Source: Solimonas terrae
GTDB taxonomy: Bacteria > Pseudomonadota > Gammaproteobacteria > Nevskiales > Nevskiaceae
DNA: 64,000 bases
Assembly: GCF_011067135.1 (NCBI RefSeq)
Contig: NZ_JAAMOW010000009.1
Span: forward strand, 1 to 64,000
Direction: 5' to 3'
Shown here in pieces: positions 45,804 to 53,601 of this stretch. Made by a program: the position numbers and the translations under genes. Numbering within the stretch: the first letter of the stretch is position 1; the number at the start of each line of letters is the position of its first letter. The notes under the pieces were generated by a model. The model did no database searches and was not told where the DNA came from. It saw only the letters and a list, made by a program, of their open reading frames with translations.

Positions 45804-47012
45804 ATGGCAGACTTCAGCGGCAACGAACGCCCGAGCGTGATGCAGGCGTTTTCCGGACTTTCCAACGACGAACTCGAAATCCTCGGCAACGCCGACCGCT
45901 TCGCGCAGGCCGAGCTGTACCCGCTCGCGCAGAAGATGGACGACGAGGAATGGTGGCCGACCGAAATCTTTCCCAAGATCGGCGAGACCGGCTATTTCGG
46001 CATCACCGCGCCCGAGGGGTACGGCGGCTCGAATCTCGGCGTGTTTACCTCGGGCCTGATCCTGCAGGCGTTCTCGCGCTGGAATCATTCGCTCGGCCTG
46101 GCCTGGGTGGCGCACGAGAACCTGTGCATGAACAACATCCTGCGCAACGCCAACGAAGCGCAGAAACAGAAGTATCTGCCGGGCCTGAACAGCGGCAAGC
46201 TGATCGGCGCGCTCGGACTCACCGAGCCCGGTGCCGGCTCCGACGCGCTCGGCTCGATGCGCACGACGGCGCGCCGCGAAGGCGGCCACTACATCCTCAA
46301 CGGCAGCAAGATCTACATCACCAACGGACCCGTGGCCGATGTGCTGCTGATCTACGCCAAGACCGACAAGGACAAGGGCGCGCAGGGCATCTCGGCGTTC
46401 GTCGTCGAAAAGGGCACGCCGGGTTTCCGCATCGCGCAGAAGCTCGTGAAGATGGGCTTCCGCGGCTCGCAGACCGCGGAGCTGGTGTTCGAGGACTGCA
46501 AGGTCCCGGCCGAAAATCTGGTCGGTGACGAGAACCGCGGCGTCAGGATCGTCATGTCCGGCCTCGATCTCGAGCGTGCGATGATCTCGCCGATCTGCCT
46601 CGGCATCGCCGAGCGCGCACTGGCGCTGTCGCTGGATTACGCCCGCCAGCGCAAGCAGTTCGGCAAGCCGATTTCGGAATTCCAGATGGTGCAGTCCATG
46701 CTCGCCGAGATGTACGTCTGGGTCGAATCGATGCGCCTGTACACCTATCAGGTGCTGCGCGCCGCCGATGTTGTCGACGAGAACGAGGGCGGCCGCGGCG
46801 AGATCCACAAGCTGACCGCGGCCGGCGTCATGTATGTCGCCGAAACCATGAACAAGGTGCTCAATCACGCCATCCAGGTGCACGGCGGCAGCGGTTACAT
46901 CTGGGAATCCGAGATCAACCGTCTGTATCGCTCGATCAAGCTGCTGGAGATCGGCGCCGGCACGACGGAAGTGCGCAAGATGATCATCGCCGGCGAGCTG
47001 CTGCGCAGCTGA
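45804..47012 (+). CDS. Acyl-CoA dehydrogenase, isovaleryl-CoA type
   Basis: 402 residues. It has FAD/acyl-CoA signatures (LGLTEPGAGSDALGSM; NGSKIYITNGP; VHGGSGYIWESE). The catalytic base appears as Glu257 in SGLDLERAMIS, and the usual C-terminal Glu is Gly (EIGAGTTEVRK), the arrangement of isovaleryl-CoA dehydrogenase. It likely oxidises isovaleryl-CoA or a related branched or terpenoid acyl-CoA. ATG at 45804. The SDR gene follows 7 bases later. Confidence 0.9.
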   Translation: MADFSGNERPSVMQAFSGLSNDELEILGNADRFAQAELYPLAQKMDDEEWWPTEIFPKIGETGYFGITAPEGYGGSNLGVFTSGLILQAFSRWNHSLGLAWVAHENLCMNNILRNANEAQKQKYLPGLNSGKLIGALGLTEPGAGSDALGSMRTTARREGGHYILNGSKIYITNGPVADVLLIYAKTDKDKGAQGISAFVVEKGTPGFRIAQKLVKMGFRGSQTAELVFEDCKVPAENLVGDENRGVRIVMSGLDLERAMISPICLGIAERALALSLDYARQRKQFGKPISEFQMVQSMLAEMYVWVESMRLYTYQVLRAADVVDENEGGRGEIHKLTAAGVMYVAETMNKVLNHAIQVHGGSGYIWESEINRLYRSIKLLEIGAGTTEVRKMIIAGELLRS

Positions 47013-47019
47013 GCCCCGC

Positions 47020-47904
47020 ATGAGCCACGCTTATCAGGCGCAGCTGGACGCCAACACGCCGGAATCGGTCTGGTCCGCCGACACGGTTTACCGATCCGAT
47101 CTGTTTGCCGGCAAGGTCGCGCTGGTGTCCGGCGGCGGCAGCGGCATCGGCCGCGCGACGGCGCTGTTGTTCGCCCGCCTCGGCGCCACCGTCGTGATCT
47201 GCGGGCGCACGGCGGAGAAGCTGGCCGCGGTCGTCGACTTCGCGCGCGGCAAGGGCGCGACGATGCTGGCGGTGCCGACCAATGTTCGCGAGGCCGAACA
47301 GGTCGACGCGCTGTTCCAGCGCATACACGCCGAGTACGGCCGCCTCGATTTCACCGTCAACAACGCCGGTGGCCAGTATCCGCAACCTGCGATCGACTAC
47401 GCGCCCAAGGGCTGGGCCGCGGTCATCAACAACAACCTCAACGGCAGCTGGTACATGATGCAGCGCGCCGCGCGGTACTGGCGAGAACATCCGGTTGCCG
47501 GTGGTGGCGGCTCGGGTTCGATCGTCAATGTCGTGGTCGTCACCGAGCGCGGCATGCCCGGTGTCGCGCACACGGTCGCGGCCCGCGCCGGCATCATCGG
47601 CGCCTCGCGCACCGTCGCTGTCGAATGGGCACCGCTCGGCATTCGCGTCAACTGCGTCGCACCAGGCCTGACCGCAACCGAAGGCCTCGAGGTCTACCCG
47701 CCGGAAGCCGTCAGGGAATTCCCGCTCGCCAACCCGATGAAGCGGCCCGGCACGGCGATGGAAATTGCCGAAGCCTGCATTTATCTCTCGGCCAGCAGCG
47801 GCAGCTTCATCACCGGTGAAGTGCTGACCGTCGACGGCGGCGGCAAGCTCTGGGGCGAGCTGTGGACGGCCGGGCGGCCGGATTACTACAAGCAGTCGAC
47901 GTAG
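47020..47904 (+). CDS. Short-chain dehydrogenase/reductase, PECR-like
   Basis: 294 residues. Rossmann SGGGSGIGRA and NNAGG are intact, but the usual YxxxK is replaced in HTVAARAGIIG (Thr and Arg). This pattern matches the trans-2-enoyl-CoA reductase (PECR) group, which acts on enoyl-CoA rather than hydroxyacyl-CoA. C-terminal ASSGSFITGEVLTVDGGGKLW is typical. It follows the acyl-CoA dehydrogenase at 7 bases, suggesting joint action on an acyl-CoA. Confidence 0.85.
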   Translation: MSHAYQAQLDANTPESVWSADTVYRSDLFAGKVALVSGGGSGIGRATALLFARLGATVVICGRTAEKLAAVVDFARGKGATMLAVPTNVREAEQVDALFQRIHAEYGRLDFTVNNAGGQYPQPAIDYAPKGWAAVINNNLNGSWYMMQRAARYWREHPVAGGGGSGSIVNVVVVTERGMPGVAHTVAARAGIIGASRTVAVEWAPLGIRVNCVAPGLTATEGLEVYPPEAVREFPLANPMKRPGTAMEIAEACIYLSASSGSFITGEVLTVDGGGKLWGELWTAGRPDYYKQST

Positions 47905-48218
47905 AACATCCTGCGCACTCTTGTCGCGCGAGCTTCAGCGCCTGACTGACCAAGCCCTCGAGCCGACCCTCTGCCCTCCTGGAAGCGAGAAGGGATTGGC
48001 CTTGTGAAGCCCGCGGGTCGCGCTCCTGCAGGTGTCACGCGCGGATTCGGCGTTGCGAGCAGGGCCAAGCTCGCGCTTTCCGCGCACAGCCTCTGATCGG
48101 CAGCGAAGAAATCGTCGCGAGCGGCCCGAGGCTGTGCCGAGAAGCGCAGCCGTACAGACGGTACGGCGAGCATCACAGGTGCTGGATCGGGTCGCGCAGC
48201 GGATTTATTCGCCGCCGA
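47905..48218. repeat. Intergenic repeat-like region with hairpin
   Basis: No gene is supported. GCCGTAC-AGACG-GTACGGC (48149-48167) is a perfect 7-bp hairpin. Its surroundings translate on the minus strand to RLRFSAQPRAARDDF, a typical translation of a dispersed intergenic repeat in proteobacteria, so the long reading frame here is treated as non-coding. Confidence 0.5.
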
Positions 48219-49217
48219 TCACTCGAACCACGCGCGCACGGCGTTTCTCCCTTCGCGCTTGGCCTTGAACAGCGCGGCATCGGCATGCCGCATCAGCTCG
48301 CCGAAATCGCGCGTCAGCGGCCGCATGGCCGCGACACCGCCACTGACCTGGACCGACGCATGGTGCGGGCCGTCGGTGCTGATCCGGTTTTCGCTGACCT
48401 GCAGCCGCAGGCGCTGCGCGATTTCCAGCGCTGGACCCTTGTCGCAGCGCGGCAGCAGCACCGCGAAGTCGTCGCCGCCGAGCCGGCCGATGACATCGAT
48501 GCGGCGCAGGCCCGCCGTCAGGGTCTGCGCGACACCGACCAGCGCGCGATCGCCGGTGTCGGTACCTTCGCTGTCGTTGAACTTGCGGTAGTGATCGACA
48601 TCGAACAGCGCGACCGACAAGGGCTCGGCAAAGCGCCGGGCGCGCTCGAATTCCTGGGCACCGATGTCGAGGAAATGGCTGCGGTTGAACAGCCGGGTCA
48701 GGCTGTCGCGCGTCGCGCGTTCGTAAAGCTCGCTCTGCCGGGCCTTCTGTTCGGTGATGTCCTGGAAGACTTCGACGATGCCGAAGATCTCGCCGCCGGC
48801 GCCGCGCACGACATCAAGCGTGCATTCCGCGAGAAAATGGCTGCCGTCGGGGCGGCGCCGGCGGTGCTCGCTGCGGCAATGTCCATGCGTGCGGGCGAAA
48901 TCGAGCGACTGCTGCGGCGCGTTGTCTCGTGCGCCGTCGTTGACGAACATCTGCGCATAAGGCCGGCCGACGATTTCTCGCTCGCGCCATCCCGAGAGTC
49001 GTGTCGCACCGCGGTTCCAGCTGGCGATGCGGCCGTCGCGGTCGATCACGCAGACGCCGAACGCGCTGATCGCCTGCACGACATCGGCATAGCGCTGCGG
49101 ATCGCGACGCAGCAACTGGTCGTATTCGTCGCTGCGCAGTTGCGCCGGATCATGGGCCAGCGGCTCGACGAAGTCGGGGGGTGGATAGGTCTGCGGCGGC
49201 GACAAGGGATCAAGCAT
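48219..49217 (-). CDS. PAS-GGDEF diguanylate cyclase with GGDDF motif
   Basis: 332 residues. One PAS domain (VVQAISAFGVCVIDRDGRIA through GIVEVFQDITEQ) is followed by a GGDEF domain (RDSLTRLFNRSHFLDIGAQE) whose signature is GRLGGDDFAVLLPR. The fourth residue is Asp rather than Glu, which may reduce or modify cyclase activity. No membrane segment is apparent. Confidence 0.88.
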   Translation of the reverse strand: MLDPLSPPQTYPPPDFVEPLAHDPAQLRSDEYDQLLRRDPQRYADVVQAISAFGVCVIDRDGRIASWNRGATRLSGWREREIVGRPYAQMFVNDGARDNAPQQSLDFARTHGHCRSEHRRRRPDGSHFLAECTLDVVRGAGGEIFGIVEVFQDITEQKARQSELYERATRDSLTRLFNRSHFLDIGAQEFERARRFAEPLSVALFDVDHYRKFNDSEGTDTGDRALVGVAQTLTAGLRRIDVIGRLGGDDFAVLLPRCDKGPALEIAQRLRLQVSENRISTDGPHHASVQVSGGVAAMRPLTRDFGELMRHADAALFKAKREGRNAVRAWFE

Positions 49218-49369
49218 GCGCGGATTCTAGAAAGTCCGGATTGCCGGCGCGGTAGGAAATCAGCCCTCGTCGTGCCAGCCAGATGCCCGCCGCGGGATTA
49301 AGAACGGATTCAGTACCGTGCCGCGACGCTGCTCGTGCCGATTAAGATGAAAGCCCCTGTGGAGGAATC

Positions 49370-49855
49370 ATGAAAACGCTGAAACGTCCGCTGTTCGTCA
49401 CCGCGCTGCTGCTGACCACGAGCCTCGCTCCGGTCGCCTGGGCCGCCCCGGATACGCCGGTCGGCACCTGGAAGACCATCGACGACGCGACCGGCAAGGC
49501 CAAATCGCTGATCACGATCACCGAACAGGACGGCAAGTTGCAGGGTACGGTCGTCAAGCTGATCAATCCGTCGAAGCCGAACCCGGTTTGCGAGAAGTGC
49601 GAGGGCCAGCGCAAGAACCAGCCGATACTGGGCATGCAGGTGCTTTGGGACGTGCGCAAGGACGGCGACCAGTGGGACGGCGGCCAGGTGCTCGATCCGG
49701 AGAAGGGCAAGATCTACGGCGTCAAGCTGACCATGGCCGACAATGGCCGGAAGCTCGACGTGCGCGGCTTCATCGGCTTTTCCCTGCTGGGCCGCACCCA
49801 GACCTGGCTGCGCGAACCGGACGCCGACGCCGCAACACCGCCGACTGCGCCGTAA
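49370..49855 (+). CDS. DUF2147 exported protein
   Basis: 161 residues. A signal peptide (LFVTALLLTTSLAPVAWA) precedes the DUF2147 domain, with TPVGTWKTIDDATGKAKSLI, EKCEGQRKNQPILGMQVLW and YGVKLTMADNGRKLDVRGFI ending in GRTQTWLR. Periplasmic protein of unknown function. It stands alone in its neighbourhood. Confidence 0.9.
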   Translation: MKTLKRPLFVTALLLTTSLAPVAWAAPDTPVGTWKTIDDATGKAKSLITITEQDGKLQGTVVKLINPSKPNPVCEKCEGQRKNQPILGMQVLWDVRKDGDQWDGGQVLDPEKGKIYGVKLTMADNGRKLDVRGFIGFSLLGRTQTWLREPDADAATPPTAP

Positions 49856-50035
49856 GCCGGCGAACCGGCCCGCCAAGGGCCGCCAGTCCGCGGCGCCGAC
49901 CTTGCGCCGCGCCGGGCCGCCCATAGAGATCGGCCTGTGGCGCCGGCGTGCAGTCGACGCGAACGTCTCCTAGAATCCGCCCTCCATGCGCTGTACCGGC
50001 CGCGACCCGCTCGCGGTCGGCAACCGGAAAGAAAA

Positions 50036-50647
50036 ATGCTCGATCACGATTCCAAGCAGGCCGAGAAAGACGAAGACGAGGCCAAGGCCGCAGCGCGCAA
50101 GGTGCCGGCGCTCGAGGAGCGCCTGTTCAAGGCGCGCACGATCCTGATCTACGGCGCGATCAACCAGAAGCTCGCCGAAAGCTTCAGCGCCCGCCTGCTG
50201 GCGCTGGCCGCCGATTCCGACGAGCCGATCACGATCTACATCAACAGCCAGGGCGGGCACGTCGAGTCCGGCGACACCATTCACGACATGATCAAGTTCG
50301 TGAAGCCGGTCGTGAAAGTCATCGGCACCGGCTGGGTCGCCAGTGCCGGCGCGCTGATCTACTCGGCCGCCAGGCCGGAGAACCGCCTGAGCCTGCCGAA
50401 CACCCGCTACATGCTGCACCAGCCGTCCGGCGGCGCCGGCGGCACCGCGTCCGACATCGCGATCATGGCCAAGGAGATCGTGCTGATGCGCCAGCGTCTG
50501 AACGAGATCTTCGCACGCGAAACCGGCCAGCCGCTGGAGCGTGTGCAGCGCGATACCGAACGCGATTACTGGATGAGCGCGCAGCAGGCCAAGGAATACG
50601 GTCTGGTCGGCCGCATCATCGACAACGCCGGCCAGATCGACGGCTGA
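50036..50647 (+). CDS. ClpP-like ATP-dependent Clp protease proteolytic subunit
   Basis: 203 residues. A charged N-terminal extension (Lys/Asp/Glu-rich) precedes the ClpP fold with catalytic Ser ([13 protein letters not shown]), His (YMLHQPSGG) and Asp ([18 protein letters not shown]). It likely forms a second ClpP-type peptidase paralogue, with an unknown or shared unfoldase partner. No clpX or clpA is adjacent. Confidence 0.9.
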   Translation: MLDHDSKQAEKDEDEAKAAARKVPALEERLFKARTILIYGAINQKLAESFSARLLALAADSDEPITIYINSQGGHVESGDTIHDMIKFVKPVVKVIGTGWVASAGALIYSAARPENRLSLPNTRYMLHQPSGGAGGTASDIAIMAKEIVLMRQRLNEIFARETGQPLERVQRDTERDYWMSAQQAKEYGLVGRIIDNAGQIDG

Positions 50648-50687
50648 AGCCCCGGGGAAGGTCCGGACAACGACTCGCTTCCTCATG

Positions 50688-50770
50688 GCGAGGAGCCGCA
50701 ATCCGGCGGCTCCCTGCGCGAGTGCCGCACCTGGATCGCCACGGCCGCTTCGCGACGTCGCGATGACGGG
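50688..50770. repeat. REP-like intergenic repeat
   Basis: Between the ClpP-like gene and the exonuclease gene, GGCGAGGAGCCGCAATCC and ATCGCCACGGCCGCTTCGCG match the CGAGG...CGCAATCC pattern seen at 14868-14925 and 58195-58265. There is nothing coding in 50648-50882. Confidence 0.5.
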
Positions 50771-50882
50771 CTCGTGCAGCGCCGCCTGGCAGACCCTGCG
50801 GATTTCGCGAGCCGAGCGGAGGGCAATGAAGGTCTGGCCGGACCTTTGCTCCGTTCCGTCCCGGTTCCGCCGTTGCGGAGCT

Positions 50883-51863
50883 TCAGATCAGGGCATCGGC
50901 CTGCAGGCCGCGCGCACGCAGGGTCTCGATCAGCAAGGCGGTATCGCCGTGCATCGCCAGCACGCGGCGCGCACCGGTTTCGTCGATCGTGCGCAGCAGC
51001 GCCGGCCAGTCGGCATGGTCCGAGAGCGTGAAGCCGCGATCGTATTTCGCCGCACGGCCGCTACCTTGCTCACCGGGTGCGCCCATCCAGCCTGAGGCGA
51101 AGCCGGTCCGGTAAGGCGCCAGCCTTTTCAGCCAGGACGTGCCGAAAGCGTGCGGCGGCACCAGGATCAGGCTGCCGCGGAAGTCATGACTGCGCACGCA
51201 CTCGTTGACGCTGCGCGTCGGCAGCATGGCGATGTTCTCGCGCCGGTAATGGCCGACCAGCTTGGTCATCGCCTCGTGCAGATAGACCGTCGCGTCGGTG
51301 TGTCGCGTCAGTTCGGCGAGAATGCGCTGCGATTTGCCGAGCGCATAGCAGAACAGCACGCTGGCAACACCGTCCTCGCGATTGCGCGTCCACCACGCGA
51401 AGATTTCCGCGCTCGCGGTGCCGTCCGGCGGCCACACGTATTGCGGAGCAGCGAAGGTTGCTTCGGTGACAAACACGTCGCAAGGCACGACCTCGAAAGG
51501 AGCACAACTCGGATCGGCGTCACGCTTGTAGTCGCCGGAAACGACCCAGACCTCGCCACCGACTTCGATGCGCACCTGGGCCGAGCCGAGGATATGTCCG
51601 GCCGAATGCAGCGAAACACGCGCGTCGCCGAGTTCGAAAATCTGCCCGTAGTCCTGCGGCTTGACCTGCGCACCGGCGCCGAGCCGCGTCTTCAGCAGCC
51701 GATAGCCCGGCGTCGCCGTCCAGTAGCGGGCACAGCCGCTTTTCGCGTGATCGCCGTGCGCGTGCGTGACAACGGCACGGGTGACGCGCTTGTGCGGGTC
51801 GATGTAGAAGTCGCCGGGCGGACAGTAGAGTCCTTCCGGCCTCATCACGACAAGATCGCTCAT
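50883..51863 (-). CDS. Ligase-associated DNA exonuclease (MBL-fold)
   Basis: 326 residues. Metallo-beta-lactamase motif THAHGDHAKSG supplies zinc ligands, then HSAGHILGSAQV, SGDYKRD and LSDHADWPALL. It resembles the exonuclease of the Lhr helicase / ATP-dependent DNA ligase / phosphoesterase repair set, but those genes are not in the window. ATG at 51863 is used. The start and first codons are tandemly copied upstream by a 128-bp repeat. Confidence 0.88.
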   Translation of the reverse strand: MSDLVVMRPEGLYCPPGDFYIDPHKRVTRAVVTHAHGDHAKSGCARYWTATPGYRLLKTRLGAGAQVKPQDYGQIFELGDARVSLHSAGHILGSAQVRIEVGGEVWVVSGDYKRDADPSCAPFEVVPCDVFVTEATFAAPQYVWPPDGTASAEIFAWWTRNREDGVASVLFCYALGKSQRILAELTRHTDATVYLHEAMTKLVGHYRRENIAMLPTRSVNECVRSHDFRGSLILVPPHAFGTSWLKRLAPYRTGFASGWMGAPGEQGSGRAAKYDRGFTLSDHADWPALLRTIDETGARRVLAMHGDTALLIETLRARGLQADALI

Positions 51864-52123
51864 CGCGATTTGCCATCCATGGCGCGGTGCCCCGGCCCGC
51901 ACATCCCTGTGCGGGCGTGCTCAGGCGCGAAGCCGTGCTTCGCGACAGCCCCCTCGCACCCTTCCGGCCTCATCACGACAAGATCGCTCATCGCGATTTG
52001 CCATCCATGGCGCGGTGCCCCGGCCCGCACATCCCTGTGCGGGCGTGCTCGGGCGCGAAGCCGTGCTTCGCGACAGCCCCCTCGCACCCTTCCGGCCTCA
52101 TCACGACAAGATCGCTCATCGCG
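51832..52123. repeat. 128-bp tandem repeat that copies the exonuclease gene start
   Basis: Units begin at 51832, 51960 and 52088 (the last is 36 bp). On the minus strand each unit holds an ATG (51863, 51991, 52119) and codons for MSDLVVMRPEG. Starts at 52119 and 51991 lead to a 43-residue ORF ending GKSR-stop, and each stop overlaps the next copy's ATG (ATGA). The full units also contain GCCCGCACA-TCCC-TGTGCGGGC and GCGAAGC-CGT-GCTTCGC hairpins. The two full units differ by one base in the stretch compared by eye (CAGGCGC versus CGGGCGC), so the duplication is recent. Confidence 0.92.
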
Positions 52124-52144
52124 GCCATGGTAGCGCCAAGGCCA

Positions 52145-52588
52145 TCACTCCTCGTGCTCGGTATCGAACTTGTCGCGCAGGCTTGCCAGCCAGCGCGCAA
52201 CGATGTCGATCTCGGCATCGCTGAAACCGTCGGCGAGCCGGGCATTGAGCGGCGCGAGTTCGCGATTGGCGGTCTTCAAGGCATCGCGTCCGGCAGCGCT
52301 CAGATGCAGGCGCACCGCGCGCCCGTCCTGCGTATCGCGGCGGCGCTCGAGCAGGCCGGCGCGCACCATGCGATCGACGAGACCGGTCATCGCCGAGGCA
52401 GCGAGATCGAGCGTCTGTGCCAGCTCGCCAATCGACGCCCCGTCGTGCCGCGCCAGATAGAACAGCGCACCCGCCTGCGCCGCCGAGATCATGCCCTTCT
52501 CGCCGAGACGCGCTTCGAGCCAGCGATTGAGCCGGCGCTGGCCGACATTGAGCAGATAGATGAGCCTGCGATCGGTGCCGTTCGTCAT
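52145..52588 (-). CDS. MarR-family transcriptional regulator
   Basis: 147 residues. The MarR winged helix is clear: MISAAQAGALFYLARHDGAS, IGELAQTLDLAASAMTGLVDRMVRAGLLERRRD, then RLHLSAAGRDAL. It lies downstream of and near the hydrolase in the same direction, so the two are probably one operon controlled by the palindromic operator at 53515-53532. Ligand unknown. Confidence 0.93.
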   Translation of the reverse strand: MTNGTDRRLIYLLNVGQRRLNRWLEARLGEKGMISAAQAGALFYLARHDGASIGELAQTLDLAASAMTGLVDRMVRAGLLERRRDTQDGRAVRLHLSAAGRDALKTANRELAPLNARLADGFSDAEIDIVARWLASLRDKFDTEHEE

Positions 52589-52595
52589 TGCCGCA

Positions 52596-53480
52596 TTATG
52601 TCGCGGCGGACAGCTCCGTCGGCAGTTGTCGGTCCAGCCAGGCCTGCAGCTGCGGCCACAGGCTGTCGCTGAAGCGTTGGCGGAAAAAGCCCATGTGTCC
52701 GATCGCCCTGGCACCGACATCCGCCGGCGCGATCTGCCGGCGCTCCAGCGGGCACTGTGCGAAGTGCCGGACCAGTGCGTCGATCGCGCGCGGATTCGCC
52801 CACGGATCGTCGGTGAAGCCGAGCACCAGCAGCGGCAGCTTCTTGTCGCCGAAACGGCTGCGCGCCTGCAACGCGGGATCGTCGAAGAAATAGCCCGGTT
52901 GCCGGCACCAGCCGATCCACTCGCGCGCGACGCCGGCCGGCAGGTCTTCGCCCAGGCCGAGTCGGCGCCAGGGCAGGTACCCGAAGCAGCGAAGCAGCAG
53001 CGGCCCGAGATCGAGCAGCACGGCACGCACGCGCAGTCGCTCGGTCCAGCCGCGAATGCTGCCGACATAGCCGGCGTGGCTGGCGATCATCGCCGCCGCG
53101 CGCAACTCGTGCGTGGCGTCGCTGATGCCCAGGGCATGGCCTCCGACGCTGTGACCGATCGCGAGGATCGGCAATCCCGGGTACAGCGCCGCGGACGCGC
53201 GCGTCGCGGCGGCGACATCCTGTTCCATCCAGTCGCGCATGCGCGCCGAAAAGCCGCGCAGCGAACCTGGTGCCGAGCGGCCGATGCCGCGATAGTCATA
53301 GGTCAGCACCGCGTAGCCCTGCGCGGCAAGAAAGCGCGCGAACGGCAGGTAGAGGCGTTCCGGGACGCCGGTCGCCGGATGGATGACGATCACCGCGCGC
53401 GCGCGCAACGGCCGTTGCAGGCTGCCATGCAGCCGATAGCCATCGGCGGCGGCGAATTCAATGGATTCTTCAGTCGACAT
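52596..53480 (-). CDS. Alpha/beta hydrolase family protein
   Basis: 294 residues. Alpha/beta fold with nucleophile elbow GHSVGGHAL, an AVIVIHPATGVPERLY oxyanion region and a C-terminal GHMGFFR His. Aromatic/lipid esterase-type activity is likely but the substrate is unknown. It starts at 53480 and is followed by marR 7 bases downstream. A palindromic operator lies just upstream. Confidence 0.85.
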   Translation of the reverse strand: MSTEESIEFAAADGYRLHGSLQRPLRARAVIVIHPATGVPERLYLPFARFLAAQGYAVLTYDYRGIGRSAPGSLRGFSARMRDWMEQDVAAATRASAALYPGLPILAIGHSVGGHALGISDATHELRAAAMIASHAGYVGSIRGWTERLRVRAVLLDLGPLLLRCFGYLPWRRLGLGEDLPAGVAREWIGWCRQPGYFFDDPALQARSRFGDKKLPLLVLGFTDDPWANPRAIDALVRHFAQCPLERRQIAPADVGARAIGHMGFFRQRFSDSLWPQLQAWLDRQLPTELSAAT

Positions 53481-53510
53481 CGTGGCGACGCCCGGCAGGA
53501 TGATGTCGTC

Positions 53511-53539
53511 AATTTATTTCGCATGCGAAATATATGCAA
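53511..53539 (-). promoter_or_regulatory. Sigma-70-like promoter with MarR-type operator in the spacer
   Basis: On the minus strand, TTGCAT (53534-53539) as -35 and TAAATT (53511-53516) as -10 are separated by exactly 17 bases. The spacer overlaps the perfect 18-bp palindrome TATTTCGCATGCGAAATA (53515-53532). It lies 31 bases upstream of the hydrolase start, so MarR binding would block promoter access. Inferred from sequence only. Confidence 0.7.
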
Positions 53540-53601
53540 GCCGTGCAGCCGGAAGAACGACATCCTTCACCGCATGGGCGGGCCGTGGTGGCACGCCGGG
53601 A

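Noticed and set aside
47886-48176. Minus frame containing RLRFSAQPRAARDDF
   Set aside because: This is the usual translation of a dispersed intergenic repeat, with a hairpin at its end.
51988-52245. Minus-strand frame in the 128-bp repeat considered as a separate gene
   Set aside because: Its MSDLVVMRPEG start and the following residues are copies created by the tandem repeat; it is treated as a leader mini-ORF, not an independent gene.
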